Source of the DNA: an uncultured Flavobacteriales bacterium
GTDB taxonomy: Bacteria; Bacteroidota; Bacteroidia; Flavobacteriales; BACL11
Direction: 5' to 3'
Length of the DNA stretch: 9,435 nucleotides
Assembly (NCBI GenBank): GCA_913047525.1
Contig: CAJWUS010000046.1
Span: forward strand, 1-9,435
The notes beneath the pieces are model-generated. The model was not told where the DNA came from. It did no database searches and saw only the letters and a list, made by a program, of their open reading frames with translations. Shown piece after piece: positions 1 to 7,235 of this stretch. The stretch's first letter is position 1, and every line of letters begins with the position of its first letter. A program made the translations under genes and the position numbers.

Positions 1-1951
1 GGATTATATTATACTGAAAAGCATTAGTATAAATACTAACCGTATCAGAATAAGCCGTACAACCATTAGAATCCGTAACAAAAACATAATAATCTCCTGC
101 TGTATTTATATTAATTGCTTGGGTAGAGGAATTATTACTCCATTGATAGATGTCATAGTTGCCTGTATTTAAACTAACCGGACCTGCACAAAGAGATAAG
201 CCGCTATAAGTAAGTTGTGGATTAATGCCAAATACTTCTATAGTATCTGAAAAACCATAACAACTACCACCTCCAAAAATAGGAATCTCAACAATACAAT
301 AATAGTTCCCCAGAGTATTAGTAGTAAGAGTTGGTGTTATTGCGCCTGTATTCCATTGATAATTAACAAATGTACCAGCATTAGTAGCTTCCATAACTAC
401 ACTACTACTAGGAGTACAAAGAAAAATAGAATCAGATGGTAATAAATCAAAAGTGAAATTACCATTGGCAATTGTTATAGTATCAGAAGTTCCAATACAT
501 CCAGATTGATCTATTACACTTACCCAAAAGTTACCTGCTATTGAAGTAAAGATATTACTGAAGGTAGTCCCATTATTCCATAAATAACTCTGATACATAT
601 TATCTGTGTAAATAGATGTGCTAATCATTCCATTACAAATAGTCAAGTAATCAGCCCAAATATTTGGTTGTAGAACTCTAATAGAGATGGTAGTAGTATC
701 TGACATACCTATACAACCATTAGCATCTAGTGTAGTTAAAAAATAATCACCCACTAAAGTAGTAGAAATATCAGTGGTTGTTTCTCCTGTACTCCAACTA
801 TAACTACTATATCCATTTGGCCCATTGATATTTACCGTATCCCCCTGACATATCTCTATAGAATCAGCCGTCCCTAAAGCAATAGGAATAGTATCGGCAT
901 AAATAGTAATTGATGGAGATTGACATACTGAACCATTACTACTTGTACAATTTACATAATAAGTACCAGCTGAAGTAACCAACATTTGAGGTGAAGCAGA
1001 ATTATTATTCCAAACATACAAAGCAAAACCAGAAGCTGCTGTTAAAGTAACTGGACCACTACATAAAGATAAACCAGAAGATGTGATTTGAGTATTTAAT
1101 ACATTTATCCGCATAGTGTCGGAATGAACTTGCCCTGTACTATCAGTAACAACTCCAGCTACAAAAGTAGTTTGTGTAGGAGAATAATTTAAGGTATCTC
1201 CCACTCCAACCATTTGCCCAGAATTCACGTCAAACCAAGAAACACCAGAAGGAAAATAACGAACTGACTCATTGCTAGCTGACCATACAGTAGCATTTCT
1301 GCCAGGAACAACAGTAGCGCTTGTCCCTAATAAATTATGAATTCCTTGAACAGATGGATTAATGTGTAGGGCTTTATCAGTGATATGATTATCAATGACA
1401 TTACTTCCTTCATAAATAACAATCTGAGAAGTCATTGTAATGGTAGAATTAAAATAAGGAACATTATCAAATGTGAAAACCAATTTTCTGTTTGGAGCTG
1501 TACCTATTGTTTGATACAATACTTGACCTCCAGTTGCAGGATTTATATCTTCCCAAGATAACATAATGCAATTCCTAGGAATACTAAGACTAGTTGAATC
1601 TGGAATAGGTGTTGCTATGTAAAGAGTTGTTTGGCCACTACTAAATCCAATCCAACCATTGGAACCTACATAGAAGTCAGTATAATTATTGCCATAAAAC
1701 TGAAAAGTAAATCCTATTGGGAAAGGACCTTGCACATCATCATCAGAAAGAGAGATAGGCGTTCCTATAGTCACCTCTGGTGCAAAATTAATATTAGTAA
1801 CCTGATAAGAATCCGTACTTGCTTGGACAGAAGTAGTTGCAATTACTTGAGCTGTGTTGCCCAAGCAAATAGTTTGATTATTGCCAACATTAATTTGAGC
1901 AAAGGATAAAATACTAAAACAAATAAATAGTAAAGTAAGAACCTTTTTCAT
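1..1951 (-). CDS. Large secreted PKD/Ig-like repeat protein, adhesin-like (C-terminus beyond the left edge)
   Basis: The frame is open from the ATG at 1951-1949 to the left edge (650 codons, no stop), so the gene is partial. Residues 1-18 form a signal peptide (KK, then a hydrophobic stretch ending SFA, with Q19 as probable mature start). Residues about 45-235 form a nidogen-like/beta-sandwich region with FYGNNYTDFYVGSNGWIGF near 85-103 and a tryptophan-containing SWED segment near 132-135. From about 290 there are at least five tandem Ig/PKD-like modules of 71-76 residues. Each starts with a cysteine strand (C297, C368, C439, C512, C588), followed by a Y-x-W strand, a G-x-Y/F strand and usually an NGC or SDT ending. 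Such proteins in Bacteroidota are normally exported and often end in a type IX secretion or gliding-associated C-terminal domain; that end is not visible, so the export route is inferred. The exact function is unknown; surface adhesion is a guess from the architecture. The gene lies 37 bp after purC. Confidence 0.85.
   Translation of the reverse strand, partial: MKKVLTLLFICFSILSFAQINVGNNQTICLGNTAQVIATTSVQASTDSYQVTNINFAPEVTIGTPISLSDDDVQGPFPIGFTFQFYGNNYTDFYVGSNGWIGFSSGQTTLYIATPIPDSTSLSIPRNCIMLSWEDINPATGGQVLYQTIGTAPNRKLVFTFDNVPYFNSTITMTSQIVIYEGSNVIDNHITDKALHINPSVQGIHNLLGTSATVVPGRNATVWSASNESVRYFPSGVSWFDVNSGQMVGVGDTLNYSPTQTTFVAGVVTDSTGQVHSDTMRINVLNTQITSSGLSLCSGPVTLTAASGFALYVWNNNSASPQMLVTSAGTYYVNCTSSNGSVCQSPSITIYADTIPIALGTADSIEICQGDTVNINGPNGYSSYSWSTGETTTDISTTLVGDYFLTTLDANGCIGMSDTTTISIRVLQPNIWADYLTICNGMISTSIYTDNMYQSYLWNNGTTFSNIFTSIAGNFWVSVIDQSGCIGTSDTITIANGNFTFDLLPSDSIFLCTPSSSVVMEATNAGTFVNYQWNTGAITPTLTTNTLGNYYCIVEIPIFGGGSCYGFSDTIEVFGINPQLTYSGLSLCAGPVSLNTGNYDIYQWSNNSSTQAININTAGDYYVFVTDSNGCTAYSDTVSIYTNAFQYNII
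184..1090 (-). repeat. Tandem protein-level repeats, five Ig/PKD-like modules of about 71-76 residues
   Basis: Within the partial surface protein, the anchor cysteines fall at residues 297, 368, 439, 512 and 588, giving spacings of 71, 71, 73 and 76. Each module carries a tryptophan strand (YVWNN, YSWSTG, YLWNNG, YQWNTG, YQWSNN) and most a later G-D/T/N-Y/F strand. Modules 1 and 5 share a nearly identical opening (SGLSLC-S/A-GPV-T/S-L), closer to each other than to modules 2-4. At DNA level the copies are diverged, so this is ancient domain duplication and not a recent nucleotide repeat. The last module runs towards the left edge, and more may lie beyond it. Confidence 0.75.
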
Positions 1952-1973
1952 GGTTTTAGTTTTTTTAAAACCA
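1951..1973. repeat. AT-rich inverted repeat next to the start codon of the surface repeat protein
   Basis: The plus strand reads TGGTTTTA, a short loop containing a T run, then TAAAACCA, an 8-bp perfect dyad. Its inner end borders an A/T homopolymer and its left arm includes the A of the ATG. It lies just downstream of the candidate -7 box, so it could be an operator-like site or a leader hairpin. It is not a normal intrinsic terminator for purC: the stem is AU-rich and no U run follows it on the minus strand. Confidence 0.3.
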
Positions 1974-1981
1974 CAAATTTA
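1974..1981 (-). promoter_or_regulatory. Candidate Bacteroidota -7 box (TAAATTTG) for the surface repeat protein
   Basis: On the minus strand the gap between purC and the repeat protein holds TAAATTTG, a match to the Bacteroidota -7 consensus TAnnTTTG, ending 22 bases before the ATG. No TTG lies at the usual 17-23 bp upstream; the nearest (in ATTGAG, inside the end of purC) is about 25 bp away. The match is therefore half a promoter, and in AT-rich DNA it could be chance. If real, it gives the gene expression independent of phoH-purC. Confidence 0.35.
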
Positions 1982-1988
1982 AGCATTT

Positions 1989-2936
1989 TTAATTATTAAG
2001 ATAACTCAATATATTATTTTCCACTCTGTTGAGCACATCCTCCACTTCTTGTTTTACAAATTTCTCTCCCGTTATATGCTCAAAAAGTTCAATGTATCTC
2101 TCCGAAACAGAATCAACAAATTCATCACTCATAAAAGGTATAGATTGTCCTTCTTTCCCTTGAAATCCATTTTCAATAAGCCATTGGCGAACAAATTCTT
2201 TGGAAAGTTGTTTTTGTTTTTCGCCTCTATCTTGGCTTTGCTGATAGCCTTCTTTAAAAAAATATCTGGAAGAATCTGGGGTATGAATTTCATCAATTAA
2301 AGTAATAATCCCCTCTGAATCTTTTCCAAATTCATATTTTGTATCTACTAAAATTAACCCTCTTTGTGCCGCCATTTCAGTTCCTCTTACAAATAATGAT
2401 TTGGTATAATCTTCCAACTGCACATAATCTTGCTCACTAACTAATTCTTGCGCTAATATTTCTTCTCTTGATATATCTTCATCATGCCCCACCTCTGCCT
2501 TTGTTGTTGGAGTAAGAATAGGTATTGGAAATTTGTCATTTTCCTTCATTCCATTTGGCATTGGAACTCCACAAATTGTTCTCTTACCATCTCGGTATTC
2601 TCTCCAAGCATGGCCAGTAAGATAACCTCTTATTACCATCTCTACCTTGAAAGGTTCACACCTTTTTCCAACAGAAACAGATGGGTCAGGAGTTGCCTCT
2701 AGCCAATTAGGAACAATATCGTTGGTCGCTTTTAAAAAAGAAGAAGCAATTTGATTTAGCACTTGTCCTTTAAAAGGAATCCCTTTGGGTAGTACGCAAT
2801 CAAAAGCAGAAATCCTATCGGTTGCAATCATGATGAGTTTATCATCATTTATAGTATACACATCTCTTACCTTTCCTTTATAAAGCTTGGTTTGTTTAGG
2901 AAAATTGAATTCTGTTTTTACAATAGTGCTTGTCAT
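1989..2936 (-). CDS. purC: Phosphoribosylaminoimidazole-succinocarboxamide synthase (SAICAR synthetase)
   Basis: This cytosolic enzyme of de novo purine synthesis joins CAIR to L-aspartate using ATP, giving SAICAR. The 315-residue length fits the longer yeast Ade1-like form and not the roughly 240-residue enterobacterial form. Visible motifs are the nucleotide-binding start [11 protein letters not shown] (17-27), ATDRISAFD (38-46), [13 protein letters not shown] (102-114), the TPTTKAE-GHDE segment (142-153), [11 protein letters not shown] (194-204) and [13 protein letters not shown] (214-226). The family often has serine where H109 stands in TGHAW; this is a mild variation. The ATG at 2936 is one base after the phoH stop, so the two genes are almost certainly co-transcribed and probably translationally coupled. 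No frameshift or truncation is seen. The link between phoH and purC is positional, with no known shared pathway. Confidence 0.97.
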   Translation of the reverse strand: MTSTIVKTEFNFPKQTKLYKGKVRDVYTINDDKLIMIATDRISAFDCVLPKGIPFKGQVLNQIASSFLKATNDIVPNWLEATPDPSVSVGKRCEPFKVEMVIRGYLTGHAWREYRDGKRTICGVPMPNGMKENDKFPIPILTPTTKAEVGHDEDISREEILAQELVSEQDYVQLEDYTKSLFVRGTEMAAQRGLILVDTKYEFGKDSEGIITLIDEIHTPDSSRYFFKEGYQQSQDRGEKQKQLSKEFVRQWLIENGFQGKEGQSIPFMSDEFVDSVSERYIELFEHITGEKFVKQEVEDVLNRVENNILSYLNN

Positions 2937-2937
2937 T

Positions 2938-3882
2938 TTATTTTTCTTTTTTAGGTTTATGAAATGCTTTAATTATTTTTTTAACTAGCGTATGCCGAAT
3001 TATATCTCTTTCGTCAAGGATTACAAAACCAATCCCTTCCATTTTTTGTAATATTTTTTGTGCCAACACCAATCCTGAGGATTGATGCTTTGGTAAATCT
3101 ATTTGAGTAACATCTCCTGTAATTACAAATTTTGCAGATTTTCCCATTCTAGTCAGGAACATTTTCATCTGACTTTCTGTTGAATTTTGCGCCTCATCCA
3201 AAATCACAAATGCGTTATCTAAGGTTCTCCCTCTCATAAAAGCCAAAGGAGCAATTTGTATAATACCATGTTCGGTATAGTCCACTAATTTTTCTGGTGG
3301 AACCATATCCAAAAGTGCATCATAAAGGGGTTGCAAATATGGATCTAGTTTTTCTTTCAAATCACCAGGTAAAAATCCCAAATTCTCCCCTGCCTCTACT
3401 GCCGGTCGCGTGAGAATTATTTTTCTTACTTGCTTTTGTTTTAGGGCACGAACTGCTAAGGCAACTGCAGTATAAGTCTTTCCTGTTCCGGCAGGACCTA
3501 TTGCAAAAAGCATATCATTTTCTTCTGACTGCTTTACCATTTTCCTTTGATTAACAGTTCTGGCTTTTATTAGTCTCCCCTTTTGCCCGTGCAGTATAAG
3601 GTCATTTTCTTCTGATAGAATATTATTATCATCTTCCAAAACAAGACGTTCCATTTGGCTAATAGTTAAACTCTCGTATTGAGAAACATGCTTTAAAATG
3701 GCGTCAAATTTTTGCTTGAAAAGTAATATCTCGTCCGTTTTTCCGATAACTTTTATTATGTTTCCTCTTGCAATTATTTTAAGTGATGGAAATAAATTAC
3801 TGAGTCGTTCCATTTTTTTGTTGTTTGCGCCAAATAGCATTACCAAATCGACTCCTTCAACCTTTATTGTTTTTTCACTCAT
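2938..3882 (-). CDS. phoH: PhoH-like P-loop ATPase
   Basis: This is a cytosolic ATPase of the PhoH/YbeZ family, proposed to act in RNA metabolism; family members often pair with the YbeY rRNA endonuclease, which is not in this window. Counting from the ATG at 3882 (314 residues), residues 1-70 form the PhoH N-terminal KH-like region (FGANNKK, then [12 protein letters not shown]). The P-loop GPAGTGKT is at 129-136, [10 protein letters not shown] at 157-166, the Walker B VILDEAQ at 226-232 and the sensor-like TGD at 255-257, so the ATPase core is complete. An in-frame GTG at 3924 would add 14 residues. I prefer the ATG because family members start just before the (T/K)-x-(K/E)-VEGVD strand, the extra residues look non-conserved, and the extension would cover a candidate promoter for the divergent gene. 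Head gene of a two-gene unit with purC. Confidence 0.95.
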   Translation of the reverse strand: MSEKTIKVEGVDLVMLFGANNKKMERLSNLFPSLKIIARGNIIKVIGKTDEILLFKQKFDAILKHVSQYESLTISQMERLVLEDDNNILSEENDLILHGQKGRLIKARTVNQRKMVKQSEENDMLFAIGPAGTGKTYTAVALAVRALKQKQVRKIILTRPAVEAGENLGFLPGDLKEKLDPYLQPLYDALLDMVPPEKLVDYTEHGIIQIAPLAFMRGRTLDNAFVILDEAQNSTESQMKMFLTRMGKSAKFVITGDVTQIDLPKHQSSGLVLAQKILQKMEGIGFVILDERDIIRHTLVKKIIKAFHKPKKEK

Positions 3883-3911
3883 TAAATAATCATTTTCAAT
3901 TGTTTTATCAT

Positions 3912-3919
3912 TACTTTTG
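3912..3919 (+). promoter_or_regulatory. Candidate -7 box (TACTTTTG) for the DUF62-gldFG operon
   Basis: The 81-bp gap between the divergent phoH (ATG 3882) and DUF62 (ATG 3964) genes must drive both blocks. On the plus strand TACTTTTG fits TAnnTTTG and would give a leader of about 38 bases. No good TTG lies 17-23 bp upstream (the nearest is at 3900-3902, too close). For phoH the best minus-strand candidate is an imperfect TTAATTTG at 3934-3927. The gap is strongly AT-rich, so these calls are tentative. Confidence 0.3.
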
Positions 3920-3963
3920 ACCACTGCAAATTAACAATTTTTTAAGTATTATTTAATGATTAT

Positions 3964-4767
3964 ATGCCGATAATTACTCTCACTACTGACCTTGGACTAA
4001 AGGACTATTATGTAGCATCTGTAAAGGGTGCAATTCTCAGTCAAATTCCAGAGGTAAATATTGTGGATATCACACATAGTATTGAGGCCTTTAATATTTC
4101 ACAAACCGCTTATGTTATCCGAAATTGTTATAAAAATTTCCCGACAGGAAGCATTCATATTTTGGGTGTTGATTCTGAACTTTCCTTAGAAAATTCTCAT
4201 TTGGCAGTTTTTGCTGGGGGACATTATTTCATTGGAACCGATAATGGTACTTTTTCCCTTTTGTTTGATGAGTTAAAACCAGATAAAATTGTAGAACTTA
4301 ATATTTCTCAAAATACCGATTCTTTAACTTTTCCTATAAAAGATGTGTTTGTAATTGCGGCTTGCCATATTGCAAGAGGAGGGACACTTGAAATTATTGG
4401 TAAGGAAATTACTGCATTTACAGATATAAAATCAGAATTAAAACCAGTAACAGAACACGATATAAATACAAAAAACAACATTATAAAAGGAGCAGTTGTT
4501 TATATAGATAGTTACGGAAATGCAACAACCAACATAAGTAAAAAATTATTTGAGCAAGTAAGAAAGGAGCGTGATTTTGTAATTTTGTTTGGCAGAGAAA
4601 ACGAGAAAATATCAAAGATAAGAGAGAAATATAAAGATGCACAGGAGGGAGAAAAGTTAGCTATTTTTAGTGCCAACGGTATGTTGGAAATAGCACAAAA
4701 CAAGGGTAGAGCTACCGATTTATTAGGACTTAAATTGCACGATTACATAAGGATTGAATTTAAATGA
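3964..4767 (+). CDS. SAM hydroxide adenosyltransferase-like protein (DUF62 / SAM-dependent halogenase superfamily)
   Basis: Family members hydrolyse S-adenosylmethionine to adenosine and methionine using a water activated by an Asp-Arg-His triad; fluorinase and chlorinase are relatives. The 267 residues span both domains. The N-terminal domain has ITLTTDLGLKDYY (4-16), VDITHSI (34-40), the GVD loop (68-70) and GHYFIGTDNGTFSLL (86-100). The C-terminal barrel has VVYIDSYGNATTNIS (178-192). D70 and H135 (in AACHIA) match the catalytic Asp and His. The usual VDPGVGTERR loop reads VDSELSLENS here, placing N77 where the catalytic Arg is expected, and the usual GRD-I-F segment reads IKDVF (125-129). 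Activity is therefore uncertain; it may be a Bacteroidota variant with a changed mechanism or substrate. First gene of the operon, with a 4-bp ATGA overlap into gldF. ATG at 3964 is the only sensible start. Confidence 0.9.
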   Translation: MPIITLTTDLGLKDYYVASVKGAILSQIPEVNIVDITHSIEAFNISQTAYVIRNCYKNFPTGSIHILGVDSELSLENSHLAVFAGGHYFIGTDNGTFSLLFDELKPDKIVELNISQNTDSLTFPIKDVFVIAACHIARGGTLEIIGKEITAFTDIKSELKPVTEHDINTKNNIIKGAVVYIDSYGNATTNISKKLFEQVRKERDFVILFGRENEKISKIREKYKDAQEGEKLAIFSANGMLEIAQNKGRATDLLGLKLHDYIRIEFK

Positions 4768-5492
4768 TTGTACTTTTTAGAAAAGAAATAAATCAGTTTT
4801 TTAGATCCATTACCGGACTGCTAACCATTGTTATTTTCCTGATGGTAAATGGTCTTTTTATGTGGATTTTTTCTGGTGATTTTAATGTGTTAGATTTCGG
4901 CTATGCCAATATGGATTCCTTTTTTATGCTTTCTCCAATCTTATTCCTAATTTTTATTCCTGCGATTTGTATGCGCTTGTTCTCAGAGGAATACCGCTCA
5001 GGAACAATGGAGGTTTTACTTACTAAGCCAATATCAATATGGAATATGGTAGTAAGCAAATATTTGGCTGCAAATGTGCTTGTTTTATTTTCAATTTTAC
5101 CAACACTCATTTATTTTATTAGCATTTATTTTCTGGGAGAGACTATCGGTAATTTGGATGTGGGGGGAATTATTGGTTCTTATTTGGGCTTATTTATGCT
5201 TTCCTCTGCTTTTATTGCAATAGGGATTTTTACCTCAGCCATCAGTTCCAATCAAGTAGTTGCATTTTTAATAGCAATTATTTGTAATGCTATAGTTTAT
5301 TATGGTTTTGGTATTTTGAGTGAAGTTACTTTCTTCCAAAATTGGGATTTACTTATTAGAAATTTAGGGATTGCTTTTCATTATAATGTTATGAGTAAGG
5401 GGGTAATTGACAGCCGTGATGTTTTATATTTCATGAGTATCTGTTTTCTCTTTTTGATGCTAAGCAAAACTACAATTCAATTAAAAAGATAG
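4764..5492 (+). CDS. gldF: Gliding motility-type ABC transporter permease GldF
   Basis: This inner-membrane permease, with the GldA ATPase and GldG, forms an ABC system needed for gliding in Flavobacterium johnsoniae, though homologues also occur in Bacteroidota without known gliding. The 242 residues hold about six membrane segments (about 16-37, 54-74, 101-123, 137-160, 164-185 and 218-235). Between segments 2 and 3 lies the typical ABC-2 coupling sequence RLFSEEYRSGTMEVLLTKPIS (71-91, given here as its key run of E75-E76, R78, G80 and E83), matching the ABC-2 subfamily. ATG overlaps the DUF62 stop by 4 bp (ATGA), implying translational coupling, and the stop is directly followed by the gldG start. 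The ATPase partner is not encoded in this window. Confidence 0.93.
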   Translation: MIVLFRKEINQFFRSITGLLTIVIFLMVNGLFMWIFSGDFNVLDFGYANMDSFFMLSPILFLIFIPAICMRLFSEEYRSGTMEVLLTKPISIWNMVVSKYLAANVLVLFSILPTLIYFISIYFLGETIGNLDVGGIIGSYLGLFMLSSAFIAIGIFTSAISSNQVVAFLIAIICNAIVYYGFGILSEVTFFQNWDLLIRNLGIAFHYNVMSKGVIDSRDVLYFMSICFLFLMLSKTTIQLKR

Positions 5493-7235
5493 ATGGTGAA
5501 AAATAAAGTATTTCTTCCAATAGTTTATAGTATTATATTTATTATTTTACTCAATGCAATTGGGAGTTTTTTGCATTTCAGAATTGATTTAACAAGCGAA
5601 AAAAAATACACTCTTTCAGGTGAGACTAAAAAAGTCTTAACTGGACTAGATGATTTAATTTACATCAAAATATATTTGGATGGCAATTTTCCTTCTGGCT
5701 TTAAACGATTGCAAAAACGAAGTAAAGAAACATTAGAAAACTTCAAAAATATAGCAGGAAAAAGATTGGATTTTAAATTTATCAATCCTTCTGAGAGTAA
5801 TAGTGCGAAACAAAGGAATTCGATTTACAAACAACTAATAGAACAAGGACTGCAACCTACCGATTTGCAAGTAAAAGAGCAAGCCAGCATGAGCAGTTCC
5901 ATCATTTTTCCTGGGGCAATTATTTACTATAAAGAAAAATATTTAGCACTACAATTGCTAAAGAACGAATTGGGTATACATCCAGAAGTGGCCCTAAATA
6001 ATTCCATTGAAACCCTAGAATACGAATTTGTATCAGCCATATCGAAACTTACTAAGAACCGAAAAGACAAAATCGCTTTTTTAAACGGACATGATGAGTT
6101 AAAGGAAAGGGAAGTTGCAGATATTTCCTATTCTGTTTTATCTGATAATTATTCACTTTCTGAATATTACGATATTGAACATTTTGACATAACAGAGTTT
6201 GAAGTGGATAGCAATACAAACGAGCCCAGTTTAGCAAGGCAATTGCAAAAGTTAAAAACTTTTAAAGCGCTTATAATAGCAAAGCCAAAAACTGCTTTTA
6301 ACAATTTGGATAAATTACTAATTGACCAATACATAATGGCGGGCGGAAATATACTTTGGCTTATAGATGGGGTAAATGCAAATATGGATTCTTTACAACA
6401 ATCAGATGACTATTTTATGGCGCAAAAAAATCATCTTAATCTGGATGATATGCTTTTCAAATATGGGGTGAGAATTAATGCCGATTTACTGCAAGATAAA
6501 AGGGTAGCAGAAATTCCAATTGTTACAGGTTATAGCGGAAACACGCCCCAACAATCTTTTTTTAAATGGCCGTATTACCCCTTACTTTTATCAAATAGTA
6601 AGCATGCTGTTGCTAAAAATCTAGATGCTATAAAATGTGAGTTTGTCAGCTCAATCGATACAATAAAAAATAATATCAACAAGACCATTTTATTACAAAG
6701 TTCTGCAAACACAAGAGTAAACCCAAGCCCACATAGGGTAAGTTTAGGCATTCTAAAAAACCCTCCTTCTTCTGAATATTTTAATAATCCAAACATTCCA
6801 ATTGCTGTGCTTTTGGAAGGGGATTTTGAATCGGTTTTCAAAAACAGAATTATCCCAAAAAGTAATGACTTTGATTTTAAAGAAAATAGCAAAAATGCTA
6901 AAATGATAATTGTAAGTGATGGGGATATTATTCGAAATAATTTCTCAAAAAAAACAGGAAATGTGTATCCTTTGGGATATGATAAATTTGGTAAATTTAT
7001 TTATCCAGGCAATAAAACTTTTATCATGAATGCTGTGCATTATTTGTGTGATAATACAGTGGATTTAATGCTAAGCCCCTTGAAAATAAAAGAGTTGAAA
7101 CTTAGATTGCTCGACAGAGAAAAAGTGCAGAAATACAAGCTCTTTATTCAGCTATTAAATTTACTTTTACCAATTGTTATTATTGTAATTTTTGGATTAC
7201 TTTTCACTTACTCTAAAAAGAAAAAATATGCTTAA
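5493..7235 (+). CDS. gldG: Gliding motility-type ABC transporter auxiliary protein GldG
   Basis: GldG is the large periplasmic auxiliary subunit of the GldAFG ABC system (ABC_transp_aux family). The 580 residues begin with a membrane anchor at about 8-28, directly followed by the family hallmark RIDLTSEKKYTLS (30-42). The periplasmic body carries IAFLNGHDE (194-202), the AGGNILWLIDG segment (283-293), MIIVSDGDIIRN (471-482) and NKTFIMNAVHYLCDN (508-521 region). It ends with a membrane segment at about 553-572 and a short basic cytosolic tail (KKKK). Length and order match full-length GldG; nothing is missing. The ATG sits directly after the gldF TAG with no gap, and the 3' end overlaps the next gene by 8 bp. 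Whether this organism glides cannot be told from here; the substrate of the transporter is unknown. Confidence 0.94.
   Translation: MVKNKVFLPIVYSIIFIILLNAIGSFLHFRIDLTSEKKYTLSGETKKVLTGLDDLIYIKIYLDGNFPSGFKRLQKRSKETLENFKNIAGKRLDFKFINPSESNSAKQRNSIYKQLIEQGLQPTDLQVKEQASMSSSIIFPGAIIYYKEKYLALQLLKNELGIHPEVALNNSIETLEYEFVSAISKLTKNRKDKIAFLNGHDELKEREVADISYSVLSDNYSLSEYYDIEHFDITEFEVDSNTNEPSLARQLQKLKTFKALIIAKPKTAFNNLDKLLIDQYIMAGGNILWLIDGVNANMDSLQQSDDYFMAQKNHLNLDDMLFKYGVRINADLLQDKRVAEIPIVTGYSGNTPQQSFFKWPYYPLLLSNSKHAVAKNLDAIKCEFVSSIDTIKNNINKTILLQSSANTRVNPSPHRVSLGILKNPPSSEYFNNPNIPIAVLLEGDFESVFKNRIIPKSNDFDFKENSKNAKMIIVSDGDIIRNNFSKKTGNVYPLGYDKFGKFIYPGNKTFIMNAVHYLCDNTVDLMLSPLKIKELKLRLLDREKVQKYKLFIQLLNLLLPIVIIVIFGLLFTYSKKKKYA

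Noticed and set aside
184..1090. Periodic repeats considered as a CRISPR array or other DNA repeat
   Set aside because: The period of about 210-230 bp exists at protein level only, within one open frame; there are no identical short repeats with unique spacers.
1631..1909. Plus-strand open frame opposite the repeat protein
   Set aside because: Its product is a composition-driven shadow of the strong minus-strand coding frame, with no recognisable domain.
2049..2300. Plus-strand open frame within purC
   Set aside because: It is antisense to conserved SAICAR synthetase motifs and is best explained as a shadow.
3883..3924. GTG-initiated N-terminal extension of phoH
   Set aside because: The 14 extra residues look unlike the family start and would cover the promoter region of the divergent gene; the ATG at 3882 fits homologues better.
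6575..6892. Minus-strand open frame of 105 codons within gldG
   Set aside because: It is antisense to conserved gldG sequence and resembles no known protein.
7192..7227. TTG-initiated extension of the DUF4340 gene
   Set aside because: It would lie wholly within gldG and push the basic N-terminus and membrane anchor inward; the ATG at 7228 gives a normal anchor.
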